A DNA stretch of 64,000 bases from assembly GCF_014196835.1 (NCBI RefSeq), contig NZ_JACIEK010000001.1, forward strand, positions 1,004,283 through 1,068,282, in the 5' to 3' direction. Positions 18,214 through 27,596 of the stretch are shown here, piece by piece (within the stretch, counting starts at the first letter, position 1; each line of letters begins with the position of its first letter). Source of the stretch: Aureimonas pseudogalii. Its GTDB lineage: Bacteria; Pseudomonadota; Alphaproteobacteria; Rhizobiales; Rhizobiaceae. The translations under genes and the position numbers were made by a program. Under the pieces are notes generated by a model, which was not told where the DNA came from, did no database searches, and saw only the letters and a program-made list of their open reading frames with translations.

Positions 18214-19251
18214 TCAGGCGACGGCGTCCATCCCCTCGGCCAGAAGCCGGTCGAGATGCGCGATCTCGGCACTTGAGAGCGTGACCCCTTGCGCCATCGA
18301 CACCGCGCGCGCCGCATACCGCCGCTGCGAGGGCAGGCGCGCGCCCTGCCCGAGGATCGCCTCGAACAGGGCTTCCGCCCGTGCGAACGGGTCGCCCGGC
18401 CGGCCGCGCGCGAAGGCTTCCGGCGAGAAGGCGAGGATCAACTCGCCATGCATCGGCGCGAGCGTCGTCGAGCCCAACTCCTCCAGCACCTCGGGGCTGG
18501 TGAGATCGCCGATCATGATCCCCGCCAGAAGCTCGATCATCGTCGAGATCGCCGAGCCCTTGTGCCCGCCGAAGGGCAGCATGGCGCCAGAGAGCGCCGC
18601 CGCGGGATCGCGCGTCGGCTCGCCGGCGTCGTCGATCGCCCAGCCCTCGGGCAGCGGCTCGCCGGCCCGGCGGCGCAGCTCGATCTCGCCGCGCGCGGCG
18701 ACCGAGGTCGCGAAGTCGAAGACGTAAGGATCGCCCTCCGCGCGCGGCCAGCCGAAGGCCAGCGGATTGGTGCCGAGGAGCGGGCGCGTGCCGCCCGCCG
18801 GCGCGACGGAGGCATAGCTCGGGCACATCGCGATCCCCGCCAGCCCTTGCGCCGTCAAGGCCTCGACCTCCGGCCAGAGCGCCGAGAAATGCGTGCAGTC
18901 GTTGATCACCAAGGCCGCCAGCCCGAGGCGGCGGGCACGCTCCGCCAGATGCGGCAGGGCGAGCTCGAAGGCGGGATTGGCGAAGCCGCCGCGCGCGTTC
19001 ACGCGGACGATCGCCGAGCTGTCGTCGGCCTCGATCTCGGGGATGGCATCGGGGCGCACCTTGCCGGCCCGCACGGTGCGCAGCACCCCGTCGATCCGGT
19101 AGAGGCCGTGCGACTTGCAGGCGTCGCGCTCGCCCGCCCCGATCACCCGCGCCAGCGCACCCGCCTGCACCTCGTTGAGGCCGGCCCCGCGCAGGATCGC
19201 CTCGATCCGCTCGTCCAGTTCCGCCACGGGCAGTCTCGTGCCGTCGATCAT
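18214..19251 (-). CDS. Ldh-family NAD(P)H-dependent reductase, candidate pyrroline-2-carboxylate reductase
   Basis: A 345-residue member of the malate/L-lactate/ureidoglycolate dehydrogenase family (Ldh_2). Typical motifs are visible: ERDACKSHGLYRIDG near residue 52 with the catalytic His, ALVINDCTHFSALW near residue 128, GTNPLAFGWPRAEG, and GHKGSAISTMIELLAGIM for cofactor binding. In cis- and trans-3-hydroxyproline catabolism this family reduces 1-pyrroline-2-carboxylate to L-proline. The gene is divergent from the amino acid transporter and convergent with the DHDPS-family gene, which fits that role. The family is firm and the substrate inferred. Confidence 0.85.
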   Translation of the reverse strand: MIDGTRLPVAELDERIEAILRGAGLNEVQAGALARVIGAGERDACKSHGLYRIDGVLRTVRAGKVRPDAIPEIEADDSSAIVRVNARGGFANPAFELALPHLAERARRLGLAALVINDCTHFSALWPEVEALTAQGLAGIAMCPSYASVAPAGGTRPLLGTNPLAFGWPRAEGDPYVFDFATSVAARGEIELRRRAGEPLPEGWAIDDAGEPTRDPAAALSGAMLPFGGHKGSAISTMIELLAGIMIGDLTSPEVLEELGSTTLAPMHGELILAFSPEAFARGRPGDPFARAEALFEAILGQGARLPSQRRYAARAVSMAQGVTLSSAEIAHLDRLLAEGMDAVA

Positions 19252-19486
19252 CGCCGCATCCCTTCACCGTCACACTCGTATCTGCATACAGGTGGCATGC
19301 AGGCGATGGGAAGGCGGTGCGCTTCTCGTTGGGGTCGTCGAGAGCGCATCGATCGGGGTGCACTGCCAAAAAAACGATGCTGCATCGCAAAGAGGCAAAC
19401 GGCCTATTGCACACTTGTTGTATTTTCTGCTTGATGGCGGTGGCGGTCGCTCGCGAGCGCCGAACCGATCAACGGGAATCGTGACC
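19252..19486. promoter_or_regulatory. Divergent promoter region with inverted repeats
   Basis: This 235-nt region lies between the Ldh-family gene (minus) and the transporter binding-protein gene (plus). It is AT-richer than its surroundings. Two palindromic sites stand out: GTATCTGCATAC (about 19278-19289) near the Ldh side, and CGATGC-T-GCATCG at 19375-19387 near the transporter side. Such sites are typical targets of GntR-type dimers, and a GntR gene is nearby. Assignment to that regulator is inference. Confidence 0.45.
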
Positions 19487-20293
19487 ATGACGACCAAGGC
19501 TCTCACCCTCGGCCTCCTCGCCGCCGTCGCCCTGTGGAGCCCGGCGGAGGCCGACAAGCTCGACGACATCATCGGTTCGGGCACGCTGCGCTGCGCCGTG
19601 GTTCTCGACTTCCCGCCGATGGGCTCGCGCGACGCGCAGAACAATCCGGTGGGCTTCGACGTCGATTATTGCAACGATCTCGCCAAGGCGCTCGGCGTCA
19701 CCGCCGAGATCGTCGAGACGCCCTTTCCCGAGCGCATTCCCGCGCTGATGTCGGGCCGCGTCGACGTCGGCGTCGCCTCCACCTCCGACACGCTGGAGCG
19801 CGCCAAGACGGTCGGCTTCTCCGTGCCCTATTTCGCCTTCGAGATCGTCGTCACCGCCAACGAGAAGTCGGGCGTGACCTCCTACGACACGATGAAGGGC
19901 AAGACGGTGGGCGCCACCGCCGGCACCTACGAGGCGATCGCGCTGGAAACCCAGGTCAAGGAATGGGGCGCGGGCGAGTTCCGTCCCTACCAGACGCAGG
20001 CCGACGTCTTCCTGGCGTTGAGCCAGGGCCAGATCGACGCCACCGTCTCCACCTCGACGGTGGCGCAGGCCAACGTCAAGACCGGCAACTTCCCGGGCAT
20101 CAAGGTGGTCGGCCCGACGCCGTTCGACATCGACTACGTGTCGCTGTTCACCAGCCGCGACGAGTACGGGCTGATCAACTACCTCAACCTCTTCGTCAAT
20201 CACCAGGTTCGCAGCGGCCGCTACAAGGAGCTGTTCGAGAAATGGGTTGGCGGCGAGGCGCCGAACCTGACGGCGCCCGGCGTTTACCGCTAA
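19487..20293 (+). CDS. Periplasmic amino acid-binding protein of a polar amino acid ABC transporter
   Basis: A 268-residue family 3 solute-binding protein. The start MTTKALTLGLLAAVALWSPA gives a signal peptide with cleavage near EADK. The mature part has the family pattern KLDDIIGSGTLRCAVVLDFP, PVGFDVDYCNDLAKALGV, and MSGRVDVGVASTSDTLERA. It delivers a polar amino acid to the permeases that follow. In this context a hydroxyproline isomer or proline betaine-like compound is a likely ligand. A stable hairpin follows the stop codon. Confidence 0.9.
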   Translation: MTTKALTLGLLAAVALWSPAEADKLDDIIGSGTLRCAVVLDFPPMGSRDAQNNPVGFDVDYCNDLAKALGVTAEIVETPFPERIPALMSGRVDVGVASTSDTLERAKTVGFSVPYFAFEIVVTANEKSGVTSYDTMKGKTVGATAGTYEAIALETQVKEWGAGEFRPYQTQADVFLALSQGQIDATVSTSTVAQANVKTGNFPGIKVVGPTPFDIDYVSLFTSRDEYGLINYLNLFVNHQVRSGRYKELFEKWVGGEAPNLTAPGVYR

Positions 20294-20307
20294 GCTCGAT
20301 CACCCGC

Positions 20308-20342
20308 GGCGGCCCGGGGCGCGCGACGCGTCCCGGGCCGCC
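20308..20342 (+). terminator. Intercistronic hairpin after the binding-protein gene
   Basis: An 11-bp perfect GC-only stem (20308-20318 with 20332-20342) and a 13-nt loop lies between the binding-protein gene and the first permease gene. There is no T run. Such a stem can protect the upstream mRNA segment or cause partial termination, giving more binding protein than permease. It is seen directly; its function is inferred. Confidence 0.55.
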
Positions 20343-20366
20343 CATCCATGCCTGCTGGGGACGGCG

Positions 20367-21032
20367 ATGTTCGGCTATACCTTCCGCTGGAACCAGGCGT
20401 TCCAGGCGCTTCCGCGCATGCTCGACGGCGCGCTCGTCACGATCGAGATCGCGCTCCTGTCGATGGCGATCGGCGTCGCCGTCGCCGTCGCGCTGACGCT
20501 GTTTCGTCGCTCCGACAGCCGCATCCTGCGGGGCTTCGCGACGAGCTGGGTCGAGATCGCCCGCAACACGCCCGCCCTCTTCCAGATCTACATGGCCCAT
20601 TTCGGCCTCGGCGCCTTCGGCATCCACCTCAGCCCCTTCACCTCGCTGCTCGCCGGCATCGCCTTCAACAATGCCGGCTATCTCGCCGAGAACTTCCGCG
20701 GCGCGCTGAAGGGCATTCCCGACACGCAGGCGCGCGCCGGCCGCTCGCTCGGCATGAGCTCGCTCCAGGCGTTCCGGCTGATCGTGCTGCCGCAGATGCT
20801 GCGCATCGCCTCCCTGCCTGTCACCAACCAGATGGTCTGGGCCATCCTGATGACCTCGCTCGGTGTCACCGTCGGCATGAACACCGATCTCGCCGGCGTG
20901 ACGCAGGAGCTGAACGCGCGCTCCTTCCGCACCTTCGAGTTCTTCGCCCTCGCCGCCGTGATCTACTACGCGATCGCCAAGGCCGTGACCCTCGCCGCCC
21001 GGCTCCTCGCCGCGCGCCTGTTCCGCTACTGA
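20367..21032 (+). CDS. Polar amino acid ABC transporter permease (HisQM family)
   Basis: The 221-residue permease has the conserved N-terminal helix MLDGALVTIEIALLSMAIGV, the promoter-proximal RNTPALFQIY block, and the EAA loop in GIPDTQARAGRSLGMSSLQA followed by FRLIVLPQMLRI, which contacts the ATPase. About five transmembrane segments are visible. It works with the permease that follows 14 nt downstream. Confidence 0.9.
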   Translation: MFGYTFRWNQAFQALPRMLDGALVTIEIALLSMAIGVAVAVALTLFRRSDSRILRGFATSWVEIARNTPALFQIYMAHFGLGAFGIHLSPFTSLLAGIAFNNAGYLAENFRGALKGIPDTQARAGRSLGMSSLQAFRLIVLPQMLRIASLPVTNQMVWAILMTSLGVTVGMNTDLAGVTQELNARSFRTFEFFALAAVIYYAIAKAVTLAARLLAARLFRY

Positions 21033-21046
21033 GAGGGGCGTCTTCG

Positions 21047-21700
21047 ATGTTCGACACCGCACTCACCGGGGCGGACCTCCTCTTCCTCCTCAAGGGCGCC
21101 GGGATGACGCTCGCCGTCACCGCCGTCGCGGTCGGCGCCGGCACGCTGCTCGGCATCCTGTTCGGCGTGGTCCGCTTCCAGTTCGGTCCGTACTGGTCCC
21201 TTCCGCTGACCTTCCTCCTCGACGTCTTCCGCTCGGTGCCGCTGCTGATCCAGCTCGTGCTCGGCAACGCCTTCCAGGCCATCCTCAAGCTCGGCTGGGC
21301 GCCCTTCACCACCTCCTGCGTCATCCTCTCGCTCTACACGGCGGCCTACTGCACCGAGATCGTGCGTGGCGCGATGGAGGCCGTGCCCCCGACGACCCGG
21401 CGCGCCGCCCGCTCGCTCGGCCTCACCTGGGGCCAGGACATGCGCGAGATCGTCGCGCCGCTGGCGGTGCGCATCGCGCTACCCTCCTGGATCGGCCTGA
21501 CGCTCGGGGTGATGAAGGATTCGGCGCTGGTGCTCTGGCTCGGCCTCATCGAGCTCTTGCGCGCCTCGCAGATCCTGGTGACGCGCCTGCAGGAGCCGCT
21601 CTTCATTCTCCTGATCTGCGGCGCCATCTACTTCCTCATCAGCTTCCCCATCGCCCGTCTCGGCGGCCATCTCGAGAAACGCTGGTCCCCCCATGATTGA
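21047..21700 (+). CDS. Polar amino acid ABC transporter permease, second subunit
   Basis: A 217-residue permease starting MFDTALTGADLLFLLKGAGM, with the family motif FRSVPLLIQLVLG and an EAA loop in MEAVPPTTRRAARSLGLTWG. It is the partner of the previous permease. Its last 8 nt overlap the start of the ATPase gene, indicating translational coupling. Confidence 0.9.
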   Translation: MFDTALTGADLLFLLKGAGMTLAVTAVAVGAGTLLGILFGVVRFQFGPYWSLPLTFLLDVFRSVPLLIQLVLGNAFQAILKLGWAPFTTSCVILSLYTAAYCTEIVRGAMEAVPPTTRRAARSLGLTWGQDMREIVAPLAVRIALPSWIGLTLGVMKDSALVLWLGLIELLRASQILVTRLQEPLFILLICGAIYFLISFPIARLGGHLEKRWSPHD

Positions 21701-22415
21701 GATCCAGAACCTGCGCAAATCCTTCGGGCCGCTCGAGGTCCTGAAGGGCATCGACCTCACCGTGGCCAAGGGCGAGGTCCTCACGATCATCGGCGGCTCG
21801 GGCTCGGGCAAGTCGACGCTGCTGACCTGCATCAACGGGCTGGAGCCGATCGACGGCGGGCAGATCCTCGTCGACGGCACCGAGGTCCACGCCAAGGGCA
21901 CCGATCTCGACCGGCTGCGCCGCAAGATCGGCATCGTCTTCCAGCAGTGGAACGCTTTCCCGCATCTCACCGTGATCGAGAACGTGATGCTGGCGCCGCG
22001 CAAGGTGCTCGGCCGCACGAAGGCAGAGGCCGAGGAGATGGCGGTGCGCCAGCTCACCCATGTGGGCCTCGCCGACAAGCTCAAGGTCTATCCGAGCCGC
22101 CTCTCGGGCGGCCAGCAGCAGCGCATGGCCATCGCCCGCGCGCTCGCCATGTCGCCCGACTACATGCTCTTCGACGAGGTGACCTCGGCGCTCGACCCGA
22201 TGCTGGTGGGCGAGGTGCTCGACACGCTGCGGCTTCTGGCCTCCGAAGGCATGACGATGATCTGCGTCACCCACGAGATGAAGTTCGCGCGCGAGGTCTC
22301 CGACCGCGTCGCCTTCTTCCACCAGGGCGTGATGGCCGAGATCGGCCCGCCCGACACGTTCTTCGACGCGCCCCGCCAGCCGGAGACGCGCACTTTCCTG
22401 GCGGCGACGCACTGA
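21693..22415 (+). CDS. Polar amino acid ABC transporter ATP-binding protein
   Basis: The 240-residue ATPase has Walker A IIGGSGSGKSTLLTCINGLE, the Q-loop VFQQWNAFPHLTVIENV, the signature RLSGGQQQRMAIARALA, Walker B YMLFDEVTSALDPMLVGEV and the H-loop ICVTHEMKFAREVSDRV. It belongs to the GlnQ/HisP class. It ends 1 nt before the start region of the FAD-dependent dehydrogenase gene, so transport and oxidation are encoded on one mRNA. Confidence 0.92.
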   Translation: MIEIQNLRKSFGPLEVLKGIDLTVAKGEVLTIIGGSGSGKSTLLTCINGLEPIDGGQILVDGTEVHAKGTDLDRLRRKIGIVFQQWNAFPHLTVIENVMLAPRKVLGRTKAEAEEMAVRQLTHVGLADKLKVYPSRLSGGQQQRMAIARALAMSPDYMLFDEVTSALDPMLVGEVLDTLRLLASEGMTMICVTHEMKFAREVSDRVAFFHQGVMAEIGPPDTFFDAPRQPETRTFLAATH

Positions 22416-22416
22416 C

Positions 22417-23670
22417 ATGAACGCTTCGACCGATCAGCGCCCCGAAATCGTGGTCGTCGGGGCCGGCGTCGTCGGCCTCTCGGCCGCCCTTGGCGCGCAG
22501 GCCCGCGGCCTTTCCGTCACCGTCCTCGACCGCGAGGGGCCGGCGGCCGGCGCCTCGGCCGGCAATGCCGGCGCCTTCGCCTTCACCGACATCCTGCCGC
22601 TCGCCTCGCCCGGCATCCTGCGCCAGGCGCCGCGCTGGCTGCTCGATCCGCTCGGGCCCCTCAGCGTGCCGCCGGCCTATGCCGCGCGCATCGCGCCCTG
22701 GATGTTCCGCTTCTGGCGGGCCTGCGCGCCCCCGCGCGTGGAAGCGGCGACGCGCGCCCAGACGGCGCTCATGGATCTCTCGAAGGCGGAGCTCGAGCCC
22801 TTCCTCGCGGCCACCGGCACGCTTCCCATGCTGCGCAAGGAGGGCAATCTCCAGGTCTACGAAAGCGCCGCCGAGCTGGAGGCCGCCCAACCGGGCTGGC
22901 GGGCGCGCGAGGCGCACGGCATCGAGTTCCGTCACCTGAATGCCGCCGAGATGGCGGCAATCCAGCCGGGCCTCTCGCCGCGCTTCACCCACGGCACCTT
23001 CACGCCGGGCTGGTTCTCGATCGCCGATCCCAAGCTCTACGTTCTGGCGCTCGCCGAGCGCTTCCGGGCGAACGGAGGCCGCATCGAGCGCGCGGCGGTC
23101 ACCGCGCTGCGGCCGGAGGGCGAGGGCGTCGCGATCGAGACGGAAGGCGGCCCGCGCATGGCAGGGCAGGTGGTCGTCGCCGCCGGCGCCTTCTCGCACC
23201 GGCTCGCGCGCACGCTCGGCGAGCGCATCCCGCTGGAGACCGAGCGCGGCTACAACACGACGCTGCCGACGGACGCGTTCGATCTGCGCACGCAGGTCAC
23301 CTTCGGCGGCCACGGCTTCGTGGTGACGCGGCTCACCAGCGGCATCCGCGTCGGCGGCGCGGTGGAGCTCGGCGGGCTGGAGCGCGCGCCGAACTTCGCC
23401 CGCTCCGCCGCGATGCTGAAGAAGGCGCAAGGGTTTCTGCCCGGCCTCAAGGCGGAAGGCGGCGTGCCCTGGATGGGCTTTCGCCCCTCGCTGCCCGATT
23501 CGTTGCCCGCCATCGGCCGGGCGCGCGCCAGCCGGCGCGTCGTCTACGCCTTCGGTCACGGCCATCTCGGCCTGACGCAGTCGCCGGGCACGGCGCGGCT
23601 CGTCGCCGATCTCCTCGCCGACCGCCCGTCCGCCATCGATCCGACGCCGTTCTCGCCTCAAAGGTTCTGA
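22417..23670 (+). CDS. FAD-dependent D-amino acid dehydrogenase (DadA-like), candidate D-hydroxyproline dehydrogenase
   Basis: The 417-residue DAO-family oxidoreductase opens with the FAD-binding Rossmann motif IVVVGAGVVGLSAALGAQAR. The region RGYNTTLPTDAF and the C-terminal GHGHLGLTQSPGTARLVADL are typical of DadA-type membrane-associated dehydrogenases. In the trans-4-hydroxyproline pathway the epimerase product cis-4-hydroxy-D-proline is oxidised by such an enzyme to the pyrroline. The adjacent epimerase and transporter genes support that role. The family is firm; the specificity is inferred. Confidence 0.88.
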   Translation: MNASTDQRPEIVVVGAGVVGLSAALGAQARGLSVTVLDREGPAAGASAGNAGAFAFTDILPLASPGILRQAPRWLLDPLGPLSVPPAYAARIAPWMFRFWRACAPPRVEAATRAQTALMDLSKAELEPFLAATGTLPMLRKEGNLQVYESAAELEAAQPGWRAREAHGIEFRHLNAAEMAAIQPGLSPRFTHGTFTPGWFSIADPKLYVLALAERFRANGGRIERAAVTALRPEGEGVAIETEGGPRMAGQVVVAAGAFSHRLARTLGERIPLETERGYNTTLPTDAFDLRTQVTFGGHGFVVTRLTSGIRVGGAVELGGLERAPNFARSAAMLKKAQGFLPGLKAEGGVPWMGFRPSLPDSLPAIGRARASRRVVYAFGHGHLGLTQSPGTARLVADLLADRPSAIDPTPFSPQRF

Positions 23671-23730
23671 ACGCGTTCTCCCCAAGCATCCGCCCACCGG
23701 GCGTCTTCCCCATCAGCAGAGGTCCGGCCC

Positions 23731-24732
23731 ATGGCCAACCACACGTTCTCCTGTCTCGACGGCCACACCTGCGGCAATCCCGTCCGCCTCGTCTCGGGCG
23801 GCGGCCCTCGCCTGGAGGGCGCCACCATGCTGGAGCGGCGCGCGCATTTCCTGGCGCAATACGACTGGATCCGCACCGGCCTGATGTTCGAGCCGCGCGG
23901 CCACGACATGATGTCGGGCTCGATCCTCTATCCCCCGACCCGGCCCGACTGCGACGTGGCGGTGCTCTTCATCGAGACGAGCGGCTGCCTGCCGATGTGC
24001 GGCCACGGCACGATCGGCACCATCACCATGGCGGTGGAGAACGGCCTCGTGACCCCGCGCGAGCCCGGCAAGCTCTCGATCGACACGCCCGCCGGCAAGG
24101 TTGACATCACCTATCGCCAGGAGGGCCGCTTCGTGGAGGAGGTGCGCCTCACCAACGTGCCCGGCTATCTCCACGCCGAGGGGCTGACGGCCGAGGTCGA
24201 GGGCCTCGGCGAGATCGTGGTGGACGTCGCCTATGGCGGCAATTTCTACGCCATCGTCGAGCCGCAGAAGAACTTCCGCGACATGGCCGACCACACGGCG
24301 GGCGAGCTGATCGGCTGGTCGCCGAAGCTGCGCGCCGCGCTCAACGCCAAGTACGAATTCGTCCATCCCGAGCACCCGGCGATCCGCGGCCTCAGCCACA
24401 TCCAGTGGACGGGCGTCGCGCGGCACCCAGAAGCCCACGCGCGCAACGCCGTGTTCTACGGCGACAAGGCGATCGACCGCTCGCCCTGCGGCACCGGCAC
24501 CTCGGCCCGGATGGCGCAGCTCGCCGCCAAGGGCAAGCTGAACGTCGGCGACGAGTTCGTGCACGAGAGCATCATCGGCTCGCTGTTCCGCGGCCGCGTC
24601 GAGGCGAGCGCCACGGTCGGCAACCATCCCGCCATCGTGCCCTCGATCGCCGGCTGGGCGCGCCAGACCGGCATCAACACGATCTTCATCGACGACCGCG
24701 ACCCCTTCGCGCACGGCTTCGTGGTGCAATGA
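23731..24732 (+). CDS. Proline racemase-family enzyme with both catalytic cysteines: 4-hydroxyproline 2-epimerase
   Basis: The 333-residue protein carries both catalytic thiols of the family: Cys90 in [12 protein letters not shown] and Cys253 in [20 protein letters not shown]. Two cysteines indicate racemisation or epimerisation rather than dehydration. The HGTIG segment and the length are those of bacterial hydroxyproline 2-epimerases, which convert trans-4-hydroxy-L-proline to cis-4-hydroxy-D-proline. The next gene overlaps its stop codon (ATGA). The neighbouring DadA-like dehydrogenase and DHDPS-family deaminase would complete the following steps. Confidence 0.9.
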   Translation: MANHTFSCLDGHTCGNPVRLVSGGGPRLEGATMLERRAHFLAQYDWIRTGLMFEPRGHDMMSGSILYPPTRPDCDVAVLFIETSGCLPMCGHGTIGTITMAVENGLVTPREPGKLSIDTPAGKVDITYRQEGRFVEEVRLTNVPGYLHAEGLTAEVEGLGEIVVDVAYGGNFYAIVEPQKNFRDMADHTAGELIGWSPKLRAALNAKYEFVHPEHPAIRGLSHIQWTGVARHPEAHARNAVFYGDKAIDRSPCGTGTSARMAQLAAKGKLNVGDEFVHESIIGSLFRGRVEASATVGNHPAIVPSIAGWARQTGINTIFIDDRDPFAHGFVVQ

Positions 24733-26417
24733 CCATGGCGGTCGCCTCCAGCCTCCTCGCCGGGACGGCGGAGGGGCCGGTCCTCGCGCTCGGCGAGCCC
24801 TTGAGCTTCTGGGGCGGCGTCGACCCGGCGAGCGGGCGCATCATCGACGTGCACCATCCCCAGCACGGCCTCTCGATCTCCGGGGCGGTGCTGCTGATGA
24901 CGGGAAGCCGGGGCTCCTGCACCGGCTCCGGCGTGCTCCTGGAACTCGCGCTGGCTGGCCTCGCGCCAGCCGCGCTCGTCTTTCGCGACGCCGAGGACGT
25001 GCTGACGCTCGGCGCGCTGGTCGCCGCCGAGATGTTCGAACGACCGATCCCCGTGCTGCGGCTGACGCCGCCGGCCTACGAGGCGCTCGCTGCCGCATCG
25101 CACGCGTCGATCACCGCGAGCGAGGTCCGCGCGGGCGATCTGGCGCTTCCCCTCCATCCGCCCGAAAGCACCGAGCTGGCGCTCACCGTGCGAGACCGCG
25201 CGATGCTGGCGGGCGAGGACGGCGAGGCCGTGCGGCAGGCCATGTGCATCGTCTGCGCGACCGCGCGCGGGCAGGGCGCGACGTCTCTCACCGACGTGAC
25301 GCGCGGCCATGTCGACGGCTGCATCTATGCCAGCCCCGCCAATCTCGTCTTCGCCGAGACGATGGAGCGGCTCGGCGCGTGCGTGCGCATTCCCACCACG
25401 ATGAACGCCATCTCGGTGGACCATGCGAACTGGCGCCGCCAGGGCGTGCCCGAGGCCTTCGGCGGCCCGGCGGCCCGCCTTGCCGACGCCTATGTGCGCA
25501 TGGGCTGCCGGCCGACCTTCACCTGCGCCCCCTATCTCCTGCCCGATCCGCCGCGCGCCGGCGAGGCGATCGCCTGGTCGGAATCCAACGCCGTGATCTT
25601 CGCCAACAGCGTGCTCGGCGCGCGCACGGCCAAGCATCCCGACTTCCTCGACCTCTGCATCGCGCTCACCGGCCGCGCGCCGCTGTCGGGCGTCTATCGC
25701 GACACTGAGCGCGTGGCCCGACGCATCGTCGAGTTCGACCTGCCGCCCGGGGCGAACGACGCCGTCTGGCCGCTCGTCGGCTATCTCGCGGGACGCGCCG
25801 CGCCGGACCGGGTGCCGCTGCTGCGGGGCCTTGCCGGCGCGCGCCCGACGCCGGACGATCTGAAGGCGCTCTGCGCGGCCTTCGGCACCACCTCCGCCGC
25901 GCCGATGCTGCATGTCGAGGGCGTGACGCCGGAGGGGGGACACGCTCCCGCCGCCGATGCCGACCGCAAGACCATCTCGCGCGCCGATCTCGCCGAGGGC
26001 TGGCGGAAGCTGAACGCCGGGCCGGCGGCGGTGGAGCTCGTGGCGATCGGCAGCCCGCATGCCTCGGCTGGCGAATGCCGGGCGCTCGCCGCGGCACTCG
26101 CCGGCCGGCCGCGTCATCCCGGCACGGCGGTGATCGTCACCGCCGGGCGCGGCGTCATCGCCGAAGCCGAGGCCGAGGGCACGCGGACGCGGCTCGAGGC
26201 CAGCGGCGTCCAGATCCTGCCCGATCTCTGCTGGTGCTCGATCTCGCGGCCCGTGTTTCCCGAGCGCGCGCGCACCGTCCTGACGAATTCCGGCAAATAC
26301 GCCCATTACGGCCCCGGCCTCTCCGACTGCACCGTGCGCCTCGGAACGCTGGCGGACTGCGCCGAGGCCGCGATCACCGGCATGGCGCCGCCACGCCTGC
26401 CGCCGTGGCTCGCCTGA
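24729..26417 (+). CDS. Fused aconitase X protein, candidate cis-3-hydroxy-L-proline dehydratase
   Basis: The 562-residue protein combines the small swivelling domain (about residues 10-130; [20 protein letters not shown]) and the large catalytic domain (about 150-562) of aconitase X in one chain. Cysteines suited to an iron-sulfur centre occur in [10 protein letters not shown] and [10 protein letters not shown], with more in the C-terminal half ([10 protein letters not shown]). Single-chain bacterial aconitase X enzymes dehydrate cis-3-hydroxy-L-proline to 1-pyrroline-2-carboxylate. Its start codon overlaps the stop of the epimerase gene, and a second proline-racemase-family gene follows, which fits. 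The family is firm; the substrate is inferred from relatives and context. Confidence 0.87.
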   Translation: MTMAVASSLLAGTAEGPVLALGEPLSFWGGVDPASGRIIDVHHPQHGLSISGAVLLMTGSRGSCTGSGVLLELALAGLAPAALVFRDAEDVLTLGALVAAEMFERPIPVLRLTPPAYEALAAASHASITASEVRAGDLALPLHPPESTELALTVRDRAMLAGEDGEAVRQAMCIVCATARGQGATSLTDVTRGHVDGCIYASPANLVFAETMERLGACVRIPTTMNAISVDHANWRRQGVPEAFGGPAARLADAYVRMGCRPTFTCAPYLLPDPPRAGEAIAWSESNAVIFANSVLGARTAKHPDFLDLCIALTGRAPLSGVYRDTERVARRIVEFDLPPGANDAVWPLVGYLAGRAAPDRVPLLRGLAGARPTPDDLKALCAAFGTTSAAPMLHVEGVTPEGGHAPAADADRKTISRADLAEGWRKLNAGPAAVELVAIGSPHASAGECRALAAALAGRPRHPGTAVIVTAGRGVIAEAEAEGTRTRLEASGVQILPDLCWCSISRPVFPERARTVLTNSGKYAHYGPGLSDCTVRLGTLADCAEAAITGMAPPRLPPWLA

Positions 26418-26473
26418 AGGCCGCGCTTTCACTCCGGGCCGCCTGCGGCCACCACCCCCGAGGATCCCCCGCG

Positions 26474-27502
26474 ATGCGATCGAGCAAGACCGTCCATGTG
26501 ATCTCGGCCCATGCCGAGGGCGAGGTCGGCGACGTCATCGTCGGCGGCGTCGCGCCGCCGCCGGGCGACACGCTCTGGGAGCAGAGCCGCTGGATCGCGC
26601 GCGACGGCACGCTTCGCAACTTCGTGCTGAACGAGCCGCGGGGCGGCGTCTTCCGGCACGTCAATCTCCTCGTGCCGCCGAAGAACCCGCTGGCGGACGC
26701 CGCCTTCATCATCATGGAGCCGGAGGACACGCCGCCGATGTCCGGCTCCAACTCGATCTGCGTGGCGACCGTGCTGCTCGACGGCGGCATCCTCCCGATG
26801 CGCGAGCCGGTGACCGAGATGGTGCTGGAGGCGCCGGGCGGGCTGGTGCGAGTGCGCGCCGAATGCCGCAACGGCAAGGCCGAGCGCATCTTCGTGGAAA
26901 ACCTGCCGAGCTTCGCCGACCGGCTCGCCGTGCCGCTGGAGGTGGAGGGCCTGGGGTCCCTCACCGTCGACACCGCCTATGGCGGCGACAGCTTCGTGAT
27001 CGTCGACGCCGCCGCGCTCGGTTTCCGACTGGTGCCGGACGAGGCGCACGAGATCGCGCGGCTCGGCGTGCGCATCACCGCCGCCGCCGATGCGCAGATC
27101 GGCTTCCGCCATCCCGAGAACCCGGACTGGCGCCACTTCTCCTTCTGCCTCTTCGCCGGCCCGGTGACGCGCGAGGGCGACGAGCTTCGCGCCGGCGCGG
27201 CCGTCGCCATCCGCCCCGGCAAGGTCGATCGCTCGCCCACCGGCACCGCGCTCTCGGCGCGCATGGCCGTGCTCCATGCGCGCGGCGAGATGGGCCTCGG
27301 CGACCGGTTCACCGCCGTCTCGCTGATCGGCTCCACCTTCGGCGGGCGCATCCTCGGCGCGGCGGAGGTCGGCGGGCGACCGGCGATCCGGCCGGAAATC
27401 TCGGGCCGCGCCTGGATCACCGGCACCCATCAGCACATGCTCGATCCCGCCGATCCCTGGCCGGAGGGCTACCGCCTCAGCGACACCTGGGGCGCGCGCT
27501 GA
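26474..27502 (+). CDS. Proline racemase-family enzyme with Ser and Thr at the two catalytic positions (3-hydroxyproline dehydratase-like)
   Basis: The 342-residue protein has the proline racemase fold but lacks both catalytic cysteines. The first is Ser90 in [19 protein letters not shown], and the second is Thr256 in [17 protein letters not shown]. Family members with Thr at the second site are trans-3-hydroxy-L-proline dehydratases; those usually keep Cys at the first. Ser/Thr makes racemisation unlikely and dehydration or another elimination possible. The start [20 protein letters not shown] is typical of the family. It follows the aconitase X gene after 56 nt. Substrate is inferred from context. 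Confidence 0.85.
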   Translation: MRSSKTVHVISAHAEGEVGDVIVGGVAPPPGDTLWEQSRWIARDGTLRNFVLNEPRGGVFRHVNLLVPPKNPLADAAFIIMEPEDTPPMSGSNSICVATVLLDGGILPMREPVTEMVLEAPGGLVRVRAECRNGKAERIFVENLPSFADRLAVPLEVEGLGSLTVDTAYGGDSFVIVDAAALGFRLVPDEAHEIARLGVRITAAADAQIGFRHPENPDWRHFSFCLFAGPVTREGDELRAGAAVAIRPGKVDRSPTGTALSARMAVLHARGEMGLGDRFTAVSLIGSTFGGRILGAAEVGGRPAIRPEISGRAWITGTHQHMLDPADPWPEGYRLSDTWGAR

Positions 27503-27596
27503 GGGCTTGGCCGGGCGAGGCGCGGGACCAGAGCGCCGTGACATCGGCGGGCCTCGCCCCATCTTCGGTCTCGACGAGACGTGGATACGAACCGCC

